A stretch of DNA of 64,000 nucleotides, taken from the NCBI GenBank assembly GCA_005405945.1, contig BJHW01000001.1, positions 2,914,001 through 2,978,000 of the forward strand, given 5' to 3'. The notes beneath the pieces were generated by a model. That model did no database searches and had not been told where the DNA came from. It worked only from the letters and a program-made list of their open reading frames with translations. The position numbers and the translations under genes are program-made. This DNA is from Streptomyces violaceusniger (GTDB lineage Bacteria; Actinomycetota; Actinomycetes; Streptomycetales; Streptomycetaceae). Below are positions 17,535 through 25,790 of the stretch, in pieces (the stretch's first letter is position 1; each line of letters opens with the position of its first letter).

Positions 17535-17638
17535 GAGCCATCCAAAAGGCGCCCACCATGCAGCCATACCCAAAGCCCCCGGGCCCTCCGATCTTACGAA
17601 TGACCAGAGCAACCACCCTTGAAAGGTAGGACACCGCC

Positions 17639-18244
17639 ATGTCGGAGCTTCTCGTCGACTTCATCACCTCCCTCGACGGCCACGCATCGGGAGAGGGATG
17701 GCCCGGGTTCTGGGGCCTCGAGGGCCCGGAGTACCTCGCATGGCTCGGCGAGCAGCCCGGGGCCACCTACCTGATGGGAGCGAACACCTACCGCCTGATG
17801 TCCGGCTTCGCCGCAGGCGAGGTCCCCAATGGCCAAGACGAGTTCAGGCCCGAGGAAGAGGCGTCCGTCGACGAGCTCACGCAAGCGTCCAAGGTGGTGT
17901 TCTCCTCCTCACTCGAGGAGCCACTGAAGTGGGCCAACTCCACACTCGTCCGCGACGACGCCGTCGAGGCGGTCCGCGCCATGAAGTCGAGTAGCTCGGG
18001 ACTCCTCAGCACGATCGGCAGCCTCAGCCTGTGCCGGTCCCTGCTACGAGCCGGACTCGTCGACCGCTTCCGGGTCGTGATGTTCCCGGTGATCACCGGG
18101 GCCACGGGCGAAGAACGCATCTACGACGGCTATCCGGACGTTGCCCTCGAGATGATCGAGCACCGCACCTTCGACGGCCGCATCCAGCTGGTCGAGTACA
18201 AGCCCCGCGTGCTCGAGCACCCGCCGCTCGGCGTCCCCGCGTGA
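17639..18244 (+). CDS. Dihydrofolate-reductase-fold protein (RibD C-terminal-like)
   Basis: 201 residues, beginning MSELLVDFITSLDGHASGEG. The pattern of strand, SLDG, then ATYLMGANTYRLMSGF is that of the RibD_C/DHFR-like NADPH reductases common as single genes in actinobacteria. Later FSSSLEEPLKWANSTLV and SSSGLLSTIGSLSLCRSLL form the nucleotide-binding half, and LVDRFRVVMFPVITG the closing strand. The reaction is unknown; few members are true folate enzymes. GAAAGG about 20 bases upstream is a weak, distant ribosome site. Confidence 0.9.
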   Translation: MSELLVDFITSLDGHASGEGWPGFWGLEGPEYLAWLGEQPGATYLMGANTYRLMSGFAAGEVPNGQDEFRPEEEASVDELTQASKVVFSSSLEEPLKWANSTLVRDDAVEAVRAMKSSSSGLLSTIGSLSLCRSLLRAGLVDRFRVVMFPVITGATGEERIYDGYPDVALEMIEHRTFDGRIQLVEYKPRVLEHPPLGVPA

Positions 18245-18279
18245 CCTCGCCCCGTCCGCCGGTCTGGACGGCCGCCAGG

Positions 18280-18335
18280 CCGGGGCCGGCGGGCCGGGGC
18301 CGGCGGGCCGGGGCCGGCGGGCCGGGGCCGGCGGG
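18280..18335. repeat. Four tandem copies of a 14-bp GC-only unit
   Basis: CCGGGGCCGGCGGG repeated four times without error, 35 bases after the DHFR-like stop. It is entirely G and C. It may act as a structured 3' end or be a slippage product. Confidence 0.9.
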
Positions 18336-18403
18336 CGCGGAGCAAGACCTGATAGGGGGCGAACGGCCAACGTACCTCAACTTTCCTGGAGCGATCGGGC
18401 TGT

Positions 18404-19313
18404 CATGGCAGCGCTGCTCCGGATGGTGAACAAGCAGCAGCGTGCACGGCTGGCGTTGCTGGTCACTCCACGGTCGGTCCTGCGCCGGCACCCACGCCTC
18501 GTCGCCCGGAAGTGGACCTATGCACACCGCCTCCGGGCCGACCACCGACGCCGGAAGCACTGCGGCAGCTGGTCCTGCGCCTCGCACGGGAGAACCCGGG
18601 GGTGGGGATATCAACGGATTGACGGCGAACTGCTCGGCCTGGGACGCAAACTCGGCACCTCGACCGTCTGAGAAATCCTGCAGAAGGCCGGGATCGACCC
18701 CGCACCCCAGCGCACCAACCAGTCCTGGCCCGCCTTCCTCAAAGCCCAGGCCTCCCCCATCATGGCCACCGGCATCTTCCACATCGACACGGTCTTCCTG
18801 CGGCGCTGGTCCGTGCTGTTCTTCATCGACCACGGCACCCGACACGTGCACATCGCCGGCATCACCCGGCACCCGACCGGCCCCTGGATCACCCAGCAAG
18901 CACGGAACTACCTCGTGGACCTCGGTGACCGCGCAGAGTCGATCAGCCTCCTCATCCGGGACCGCGGCACCTACTTCACCGACAGCTTCGACGCCGTCTT
19001 CCAGGCGATCGGCGTGCACGTCATGCCGACACCGCCCCAGGTGCCCCGAATGAACGCCATCGCGGAACGCTGGATCGCGTCATGCCGACGCGAGGCAACC
19101 GACCGCGTCCTGATCACCGGAGAGCGCCATCTGCGCCTCGTCGTCGGCGAGTACGCGGAGCACTACAACAGACACCGATCGCATCGATTCCTCGGACAAC
19201 GGGCACCAGACCGACTCACCGCCCCCGAGCCGCCCATCGCCAAGGACCACACTCGCATCAGTCGACACGATCGACTCGGCGGCCTCATCCACGAACACTC
19301 GCAGGTCGCATAG
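18404..19313 (+). pseudogene. rve transposase, copy B, with nonsense codon
   Basis: Divergent branch of the rve elements. The N-terminal part (MAALLRMVNKQQRARLALLV) is short. After a shift it reads LRLARENPGWGYQRIDGELL. An in-frame TGA at 18669-18671 replaces the Trp of the conserved STVWEIL. Beyond it the DDE core is intact: IFHIDTVFLRRWSVLFFIDH, SLLIRDRGTYFTDSFDAVF, MNAIAERWIASCRREATDR, ending RHDRLGGLIHEHSQVA. Confidence 0.85.
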
Positions 19314-19389
19314 GGTGACACCGATTCCGGCACCCACAGGCGCATTGCCAACGCGCAATGGTCTGACGCGTCAAACGCAACGCAACGCG

Positions 19390-20088
19390 TCAGGCCGGGG
19401 AGTCCTCCTCCATGGGCGGCATGAAGGCTCGCAGCCATCGCTCCGTCTGGGCGACATGGGCCTCGGCCGCTCCGGCGGCGGCGCGCGGATCGCGGTCGGC
19501 GATCGCGGTGGCCAGCGCGCGGTGGTCCTCGTCGCTCTTGCGCCGCATCTGCTCGCCCTCGGGGAGGGTGAAGATCTGGTACTTGCGGGAGCGGGCGCGG
19601 AAGACCGAGAGCAGGGAGCCGAGGGCGGGGTTTCCGGCCGCGGTGGCGATCTCGGCATGGAAGCGGTGGTCGAGGTCCGATGCCTCGGTGGGGTCGTCGG
19701 TGGCGTCCATGGCCTCGATGAGCGCGAAGAGTTCCCGCACCGTCTCCGGGGTGCTGCGGGCCGCAGCCTGCGCCGCGACGTGGGACTCCAGGACACGCCG
19801 GATCTCGTACACCTCCAGCAGACCGGAGAGCGGCAGCAGTTCCAGGGTGAGCGACAGGCTACCTATGATGTCCTCCGGCCTGAGCTGGGAGACATAAGTA
19901 CCGGAGCCGTGCCGCGGCTCGACCACCCCCAGGGCCGCGAGCATCCGTACGGCCTCGCGCAACGACCCCCGGGACACGCCGAGTTCCTCGCACAGCTCGC
20001 CCTCGGGCGGAATGCGCCCTCCGGCGCTGAGGCGCCCGGTGGCGATCATGTGGCGTAGGCCGTGGAACGCCTTGTCGACTGCGGACAT
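19390..20088 (-). CDS. FadR/GntR-family regulator with FCD domain
   Basis: 232 residues from ATG 20088, chosen for the GGGAGGA site nine bases before it. The wHTH at 5-70 reads LRHMIATGRLSAGGRIPPEG, LGVSRGSLREAVRMLAALGV. The FCD ligand domain from about residue 85 has EIRRVLESHVAAQAA and ASDLDHRFHAEIATAAGNPA (Asp and His metal ligands) and DEDHRALATAI (third His region). FCD regulators bind small carboxylates or sugar acids. It is divergent from an aminotransferase and an ABC importer, which it probably controls. Confidence 0.93.
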   Translation of the reverse strand: MSAVDKAFHGLRHMIATGRLSAGGRIPPEGELCEELGVSRGSLREAVRMLAALGVVEPRHGSGTYVSQLRPEDIIGSLSLTLELLPLSGLLEVYEIRRVLESHVAAQAAARSTPETVRELFALIEAMDATDDPTEASDLDHRFHAEIATAAGNPALGSLLSVFRARSRKYQIFTLPEGEQMRRKSDEDHRALATAIADRDPRAAAGAAEAHVAQTERWLRAFMPPMEEDSPA

Positions 20089-20147
20089 CCGATTCCTCCC
20101 GAACGGGCGGGGCGCGGTCCCGCGCCCCTTCGTCGCACTGTACCGAT

Positions 20148-20190
20148 TCATCAGATATCTCAGAGGTATCGATCGGAAGTCATCTGATGA
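20148..20190. promoter_or_regulatory. Candidate FCD-regulator binding site
   Basis: TCATCAGAT (20148-20156) and its reverse complement ATCTGATGA (20182-20190) are separated by 25 bases that contain GATATC and GTATC. The pair lies between the divergent starts at 20088 and 20330 in an AT-richer pocket. Confidence 0.55.
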
Positions 20191-20329
20191 TCCACGCTGC
20201 TACACCCCTTGATTGCAGGGAATCCGTCATGCAGGATGCCGAGTCATCATACGTGTTCCGGTTGCGATCAGATCTCTCTCGTTTCTGACGCCCCTCGGAA
20301 CACCCGGACCCCGGCAGATCGGGACTCAT

Positions 20330-21574
20330 GTGAGCGAGACCGATGTCATCGCGGCGCCACGCCCCTTGTTGCTGGCCGACGGCCGTCCCGCCCACCGGGC
20401 GTGGACGCTGGACCCCGCCATGAGACACCTGAACCACGGTTCCTTCGGCGCGGTTCCCCTGGTGGCACAGGAGCGGCAGAAGCAGCTGCGGGTGGAGATG
20501 GAGCGCTCCCCGGTGGTGTGGTTCCCGGCGCTGCCTCAGCGGATCGCCGACACCAGGGTCGAGATCGCCGACTTCTTGGCGGTGGCCGCCGACGACCTGG
20601 CCCTGGTGCCGAACGCGAGCGCGGGCATCAGCACCGTGTACGCCGCCCTCGACCGTCGCCGCGGCGGGGAGATCGTCGTCACCGACCACGGTTACGGCGC
20701 CGTGACCATGGGCGCCGAGCGGCTGGCACGCGACCGCTGGGATGGCGGGGTCCGCACCGCGCGGGTACCCCTCGACGCAGATGAGGAGCAAGCGTGCGAG
20801 GCCGTGTTCGCCGAACTGTCCGAGGCGACGGACCTCATCGTGGTGGACCAGATCACCTCGGCGACCGCCCGCCGACTGCCGGTGGAGCGGATCGGCGCGG
20901 AGGCTCGGCGGCGCGGGATCCCGCTGCTCGTGGACGGTGCGCACGCACCTGGTCTGCTCCCCGCCCCGCTCTCGGGGCTGACCTGTGATTTCTGGGTCGG
21001 AAACCTGCACAAGTGGGGATGCGCGCCCCGGGGCACCGCAGCGCTCGTCGCCCGCGGTCCACTGCGTGAGCGGCTCTACCCACCGATCGACTCATGGGGT
21101 GCAGAGGACCCGTACCCCGACCGCTTCGACCAGCAGGGCACGGTGGATGCCACCTGCTATCTGGCGGCACCGACGGCGCTCGGATTCATCGAGCGCACCT
21201 GGGGCTGGAGGCACGCCCGCCGCTATATGGACCACCTGGCCGGTTACGCCGCGCAGGTCATCGGTGCCGCGTTCACCGAGCTGACCGGCGCCGACAGCAG
21301 CGTCGACGTCGGCATGCCGGTCCCCGGGATGCGTCTGGTGCGGCTGCCCGAGGGGCTCGGCACCACCCGCGTCGAGGCCGACGCGCTGCGCGACCGGGTC
21401 GCCGGCGAGCTGGGTGTCGAGGCGGCCTTCACCAGCTTCGGCGGCATCGGCTATCTGCGGGTGTCCGCCCACGTCTACAACACCGCCGCCGACTACGAGC
21501 ACTTCGCCGAGACCTGCGTCCCCGTCCTCGCTGAGTGGGCCCGCGCGGCTCGCGGGGGGCACGGCGCGCCATAG
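20330..21574 (+). CDS. Class V aminotransferase-fold enzyme, isopenicillin-N-epimerase-like
   Basis: About 414 residues of PLP-dependent fold type I. MRHLNHGSFGAVPLVAQERQ is the opening typical of the CefD/epimerase-like branch. LVDGAHAPGLLP carries the PLP-nitrogen Asp. FWVGNLHKWGCAPRG holds the Schiff-base Lys. The C-terminal part has YLRVSAHVYNT. The branch includes epimerases, desulfurases and lyases, so the reaction is open. The GTG at 20330 is taken as start because family homology begins shortly after; upstream codons lie in the regulatory gap. It leads a sugar-importer cluster, an unusual pairing that hints at an amino sugar or an amino-acid conjugate. Confidence 0.85.
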   Translation: MSETDVIAAPRPLLLADGRPAHRAWTLDPAMRHLNHGSFGAVPLVAQERQKQLRVEMERSPVVWFPALPQRIADTRVEIADFLAVAADDLALVPNASAGISTVYAALDRRRGGEIVVTDHGYGAVTMGAERLARDRWDGGVRTARVPLDADEEQACEAVFAELSEATDLIVVDQITSATARRLPVERIGAEARRRGIPLLVDGAHAPGLLPAPLSGLTCDFWVGNLHKWGCAPRGTAALVARGPLRERLYPPIDSWGAEDPYPDRFDQQGTVDATCYLAAPTALGFIERTWGWRHARRYMDHLAGYAAQVIGAAFTELTGADSSVDVGMPVPGMRLVRLPEGLGTTRVEADALRDRVAGELGVEAAFTSFGGIGYLRVSAHVYNTAADYEHFAETCVPVLAEWARAARGGHGAP

Positions 21575-21659
21575 CGGCGCGACACCGTACTCCCCTCCCC
21601 ACCCCCGACTCCCCAAGCCGCTCCGAGCGCGGCCCGCACCCAAGAAAGAGGTCAGCACG

Positions 21660-22961
21660 ATGAGGAGAAGGACGGCAGCCCTCGCCCTCGGCACCGCCGC
21701 GGCGATGGTCCTGACCGGCTGTTCCGCCATGAGTCCGAACGCGAACGGCACGGTCACGCTCAACATGGTCGAGAGCCTGACCAATCCCTCCCGCACCGAT
21801 CTGCTCAAGGGGCTCATAGCCGACTTCGAGAAGCAGAACCCCAAGATCAAGGTCAACCTGATCTCGCCGCCCACCGAACAGGCCGATCAGAAGATCCAGC
21901 AGATGCTCCAGTCCGGCAGCGGCGTGGACGCACTCGAGGTACGGGACATCACGGTCGGCCCGTGGTCGAACAACGGCTGGCTGTACGACATGGCGAAGGA
22001 CCTCAAGGGCTGGCAGGGCTGGAATGCCATGACGGAGAACGGCGTCAAGGCGTCCGAGGACGCCAAGGGCCGTACCTTCTTCGTCCCCTACGGCTTCTAC
22101 GGGCTGAGCCTCTTCTACCGCAAGGACCTGATCAAGGACGCCGGGTTCAGCAAGCCCCCGGCCTCCTGGGACCAGTTGCTGAAGCAGGCATCCGCCATCA
22201 ACGACCCGGCGAAGCGCCGTTACGGCTACGCGTTCCGCGGCGGGGCCAACGCCAACAGCAACGCCACCGCCATCATCGAGGCGTACGTGGCCGACAAGGT
22301 CGACGTCGCCAACGGCTACAAGCTGAAGAACGGGCGCACGATCTTCTCCGCGCCCGAGGCCCTGGACGCACTCAAGACCTACCTCACACTCTTCAAGAAG
22401 GCATCACCCAAGTCATCCGTATCCTGGGGCTATCCGGAGATGGTCGAGGCGTTCTCCAACGGCTCCACGGCCTTCCTGCTCCAGGATCCGGAAGTCATCG
22501 CCACGGTCTCCGAGTCCAAGTCGATCTCGAAGGAGCAGTGGGACACCGCTCCGCTGGTGGCCGGACCCAGCGGGAAGACCGTCCAGCCGCTGGCCACCGC
22601 CGGGTGGGGCATCGCGAAGGGCAGCAAACACAAGGCCGAGACCGTCAAGCTGATCAAGTTCCTGTCCCAGGGCAAGGCGTCGACGGACTTCACCAAGAAG
22701 AACAGCCTGGTGCCGATCCTCAAGTCGGCGACCGAGGACCCGTTCTACAAGACCGGCCCGTGGTCGTCCTACGTCACCATGACCAAGCACCCCGACACCT
22801 ACCTCAACGTCAGCCAGCCGCGCGGCGTGACCTGGTGGAGCGAGTGGGAGCAGAAGTCCGACGCCGACGTGCAGAAGATGGTGACCGGCAAGATGTCGCC
22901 CAAGGAGCTGCTGACGGGCTGGGACGCGTACTGGACCAAGAAGTGGGAGCAGGAGAAGTAG
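21660..22961 (+). CDS. ABC sugar transporter, solute-binding lipoprotein
   Basis: 433 residues. The lipoprotein signal is MRRRTAALALGTAAAMVLTG followed by Cys21 (lipobox LTGC), so it is anchored outside the membrane. The family-1 binding-protein fold shows TLNMVESLTNPSRTDLLKGL, ADFEKQNPKIKVNL, PYGFYGLSLFYRKDLIKDAG and GWGIAKGSKHKAETVKLIKF. It feeds the two permeases downstream, two bases away. No ATP-binding gene is nearby, so it probably shares a global MsiK-type ATPase as Streptomyces sugar importers do. AAAGAGG is its ribosome site. The substrate is likely an oligosaccharide or glycoside. Confidence 0.93.
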   Translation: MRRRTAALALGTAAAMVLTGCSAMSPNANGTVTLNMVESLTNPSRTDLLKGLIADFEKQNPKIKVNLISPPTEQADQKIQQMLQSGSGVDALEVRDITVGPWSNNGWLYDMAKDLKGWQGWNAMTENGVKASEDAKGRTFFVPYGFYGLSLFYRKDLIKDAGFSKPPASWDQLLKQASAINDPAKRRYGYAFRGGANANSNATAIIEAYVADKVDVANGYKLKNGRTIFSAPEALDALKTYLTLFKKASPKSSVSWGYPEMVEAFSNGSTAFLLQDPEVIATVSESKSISKEQWDTAPLVAGPSGKTVQPLATAGWGIAKGSKHKAETVKLIKFLSQGKASTDFTKKNSLVPILKSATEDPFYKTGPWSSYVTMTKHPDTYLNVSQPRGVTWWSEWEQKSDADVQKMVTGKMSPKELLTGWDAYWTKKWEQEK

Positions 22962-22963
22962 GG

Positions 22964-23953
22964 ATGCCCGCCACGTCCGCAACGACGACCGGGCCGAAGA
23001 CTTCGCGCCCCGTCCGGAAGCAAGCCGCCCCGCGGACCCGGAACGGGCCGCGGGGCGGCCGGAAACGGGAGTTCACGACCCGCCGGGGCCTGCTCATCGC
23101 CGCCTTCATGGCGCCTGCCGCGATCTTCGTGGCGGTGTTCACGTACTACCCCATGATCGCGGGCAGCCAGATGGCCTTCCGCCACTGGGATCTGAACGAT
23201 CTCACCGACACCTCCTGGGTGGGCCTGGACAACTTCCACCATGTCTTCTCCGACCCCAACTGGGGCACCGTGCTGGGCAATACGGGCGTCTGGGTCATCG
23301 GATCGATCGTGCCCCAGCTCGTGATCGGGTTCGCGCTCGCCCTGTGGCTGCGCCGCCGGTTCCGCTTCCGCGGCGTCTACCAGGCGCTGATCTTCTTCCC
23401 CTGGGCGATCTCCGGGTTCCTCATCGGCATCCTGTTCCGCTGGATGTTCAACAGCGAGTTCGGCGTCGTGAACGATCTGCTCCAGAAGGCGGGGCTGATC
23501 GACGAGCCCGTGGCGTGGCTGGCCGATCCGCACAAGGCGATGATCGCCGTACTGATCGCCAACATCTGGTACGGCGTCACCTTCTTCGCCATCATGATCC
23601 TGGCCGCGCTCCAGTCGGTCCCCGACGAGCTGTACGAGGCCGCGGCGCTGGACGGGGCCGGGAAGGCACGCACGCTCTTCCAGATCACCATCCCCTATAT
23701 CCGGGTCACGCTGGTGCTCACGGTGCTGCTGCGGGTCATCTGGATCTTCAACTTCCCCGATCTGATCTTCGGGATGACCGGTGGCGGGCCGAACAACCAG
23801 ACACACATCGTGACCACCTGGATGATCAAGATCACTCAGCAGGGCGACTACGGCAAGGCCTCGGCGCTCGGTCTCCTCGTGGTCGCGGGGCTGCTGCTTT
23901 TCACGGTGTTCTTCCTGCTGGCCACGCGTGAGAAGCGAGAGGTGAGGTCGTGA
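22964..23953 (+). CDS. ABC sugar transporter permease, MalF-type
   Basis: 329 residues with six predicted membrane segments after a basic N-terminal tail. The first is near residue 46 (LLIAAFMAPAAIFVAVFTYY). The cytoplasmic EAA loop reads YEAAALDGAGKARTLFQITI, the docking site for the ATPase. It starts two bases after the binding-protein stop and overlaps the next permease (GTGA), so the operon is tightly coupled. Confidence 0.94.
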   Translation: MPATSATTTGPKTSRPVRKQAAPRTRNGPRGGRKREFTTRRGLLIAAFMAPAAIFVAVFTYYPMIAGSQMAFRHWDLNDLTDTSWVGLDNFHHVFSDPNWGTVLGNTGVWVIGSIVPQLVIGFALALWLRRRFRFRGVYQALIFFPWAISGFLIGILFRWMFNSEFGVVNDLLQKAGLIDEPVAWLADPHKAMIAVLIANIWYGVTFFAIMILAALQSVPDELYEAAALDGAGKARTLFQITIPYIRVTLVLTVLLRVIWIFNFPDLIFGMTGGGPNNQTHIVTTWMIKITQQGDYGKASALGLLVVAGLLLFTVFFLLATREKREVRS

Positions 23954-24785
23954 TCGGCAAAGAGACCGCGGTCGGCCGGGCCGTCCGGATCGTCTTCCTG
24001 GTGCTGTGGCTGGCCTTCACCGTGTTCCCGCTGTACTGGATCGCCATCACCTCGCTCAAGGCGCCGGGCGACATCTTCTCCTTCCCCCTCGCCTACTGGC
24101 CCGAGCACTTCTCGCTGGAGAACTACAGTGAGCTGTTCAACAAGGCCGACTTCGGGACCTATCTCACCAACAGCCTCATCGTCGCGACCGTCGCGGGCGT
24201 GGTCGCCACCGCCATCTCGATGCTGTCGGCGTATGTGCTGGCGCGCTTCGAGTTCCGCACCAAGTCCGCGTTGCTGACGGCCGCCCTGGTCACCCAGATG
24301 ATCCCGGCCTTCATCGCGCTGGGCCCGCTGTATCTGCTGATGACCGACCTGAAACTGGTCGACAACCGGCTCGGGCTCATCCTCGTCTACATCGCCGTGT
24401 GTATCCCCTTCTGCACGGTGATGCTCCGCGGCTTCTTCGAGAACATCCCCGACGCACTGGAGGAGGCCGCGATGATCGACGGCCTCTCCCGGTTCGCGGC
24501 GCTGTTCCGGGTGCTGCTCCCGGTGATGCGTCCGGGGATCGTGGCGGCGTTCATCTTCAACTTCGTCAACTGCTGGAACGAGCTGTTCCTGTCGGTGACC
24601 CTGATGAACAGCGACGCCAACAAGACGACCCCCACGGCCCTCAACGGATTCATCTCCAGCTTCAACATCGACTGGGGCTCGATGTCCGCAGCGGCCGTGT
24701 TCACGATCCTGCCAACCATGGTGCTCTTCGCCTTCGCGAGCCGCCACATCGTGCAGGGGCTCACCTCCGGCGCCGTGAAGGGTGA
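23950..24785 (+). CDS. ABC sugar transporter permease, MalG-type
   Basis: About 278 residues, GTG start overlapping the preceding stop. Membrane helices begin VRIVFLVLWLAFTVFPLYWI. The EAA loop reads LEEAAMIDGLSRFAALFRVL. The natural end is FASRHIVQGLTSGAVKG. As written the frame runs on past 24785, but one extra G in AAGGGTGA would give the expected stop, so I end it there. It is the partner of the MalF-type permease. Confidence 0.9.
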
Positions 24786-24790
24786 GGCCG

Positions 24791-25160
24791 ATGGCCGCGA
24801 TCGACGTTCCGCTGCCCGACTCCGTCCATGTGATCACCGGTCCGTCCGGGGACCCGCGCACCGCCGCACCGGCGGGGCGGGCCGCTGGACCGTGCCCGGC
24901 GCCGAGGTGACGGCGCGACACGATCCATACGGCGCCCTGCGGCTGGTGCTCGCCGCGCCGGGTCCGGAGGGCCTGTCGACGGTGGCGTTGCGCTGGCGCC
25001 ACCACCCCGGCGGTCACCGCCCCGTCCTGGTACTCGGCGATGCGTGGGAGCGCTCGTACGGCGAGTTGCAGTGGCGCAGCGTCCAGCCGGAACGCCCCTG
25101 CCCTGGTACTGGCTGAGCACAGACCCGGCGACCGGTGGCCCATGTCCGGTGGTGTGGTAG
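24791..25160 (+). pseudogene. GH36/alpha-galactosidase-like glycoside hydrolase, N-terminal fragment
   Basis: ATG 24791 starts MAAIDVPLPDSVHVITGPSG. After a shift near 24880 the frame reads RWTVPGAEVTARHDPYGALR, LVLGDAWERSYGELQWRSV. After another near 25100 it reads PWYWLSTDPATGGP and stops at 25158-25160. GDxWERxYGxLxWR with PWYxL is the N-terminal signature of actinobacterial GH36-like enzymes. Those proteins exceed 600 residues, so most is missing. It identifies the importer operon as a glycoside (probably alpha-galactoside) uptake system whose hydrolase was lost. Confidence 0.55.
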
Positions 25161-25186
25161 GCGGGTCGGGCAACCTGCCCGCCTAC
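25157..25186 (+). terminator. Hairpin terminator after the ABC operon
   Basis: GTAGGCGGG pairs with CCCGCCTAC across a 12-base loop. There is no T-run, as is common in Streptomyces. It overlaps the TAG of the hydrolase fragment and separates it from a convergent gene. Confidence 0.6.
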
Positions 25187-25227
25187 CCGATTGTCCGCGA
25201 GGGTCGGCAGAGACGGTTTCCGCAGCG

Positions 25228-25653
25228 TCAGTCCGCTTGGGTTGTGTCTACACGAACTTGATCGACGTCGATCTTGTAGAGCTCGCCGCTCTTGCCATTG
25301 ATCTTTACGATCTTGAAGTAGTAGACGTTCTTCGGTAGTCCTGTCCAGGTTGCAGTACTACTTGACGTCCCGAAGCATTTGGTGAAGTGCTTCTGGGGCC
25401 CCACTTTGGTACCAAAACCAGCGGTGTAAAGCTGAATGTCCACGCTCTTGCCAACGTTGCCGGGCGGCTCCGTCATGTCGCAGCCCTTAAAAGTGACTTC
25501 CGTGTAGGACTCGTCCGCCCACACTCGCGATCCGAACCCCGGCCGCCCGCCTTCGATGTGGCTGCTCCAGTTGGCGTATGCCGAAGTTGAGGACACTATC
25601 AGCAAGCTCACCGCACCGACGGACCCGAGAGTGAGGTACGTACGCTTCTTCAT
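25228..25653 (-). CDS. Small secreted protein of unknown function
   Basis: 141 residues. MKKRTYLTLGSVGAVSLLIV to SAYA (about residue 27) is a Sec signal. The mature part is rich in beta-prone segments (YTEVTFKGCDM, SVDIQLYTAGFGTKVG, STATWTGLPKNVYYFKIVK) and has two Cys (FKGCDM and TKCFG) that could form a disulfide. The overall look is a single compact beta domain. Base composition is lower in GC than the neighbours, which may mean transfer. GGGGG before the ATG is its ribosome site; the frame is open further upstream but without a better start. I do not recognise the family. Confidence 0.8.
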   Translation of the reverse strand: MKKRTYLTLGSVGAVSLLIVSSTSAYANWSSHIEGGRPGFGSRVWADESYTEVTFKGCDMTEPPGNVGKSVDIQLYTAGFGTKVGPQKHFTKCFGTSSSTATWTGLPKNVYYFKIVKINGKSGELYKIDVDQVRVDTTQAD

Positions 25654-25790
25654 GATCCCCCTATTTCTACCTTGCCTTCCGGTTGCCCAAGAGCCGGCTC
25701 GTAGGGCGTCGGTACCGGAGCCACCGTCAGACTGGCGGACGGATGGCGGTGCGTCGTTAGCGATGAATCCACGATTGCTTGGCGATACGT

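Noticed and set aside
16242..17603. 453-codon open frame opposite the IS110 transposase
   Set aside because: Composition (Gly, Asp, His rich) and lack of motifs show it is the shadow of the intact transposase.
18280..18335. Possible CRISPR-like array
   Set aside because: The units are directly abutting with no spacers, so it is a simple tandem repeat.
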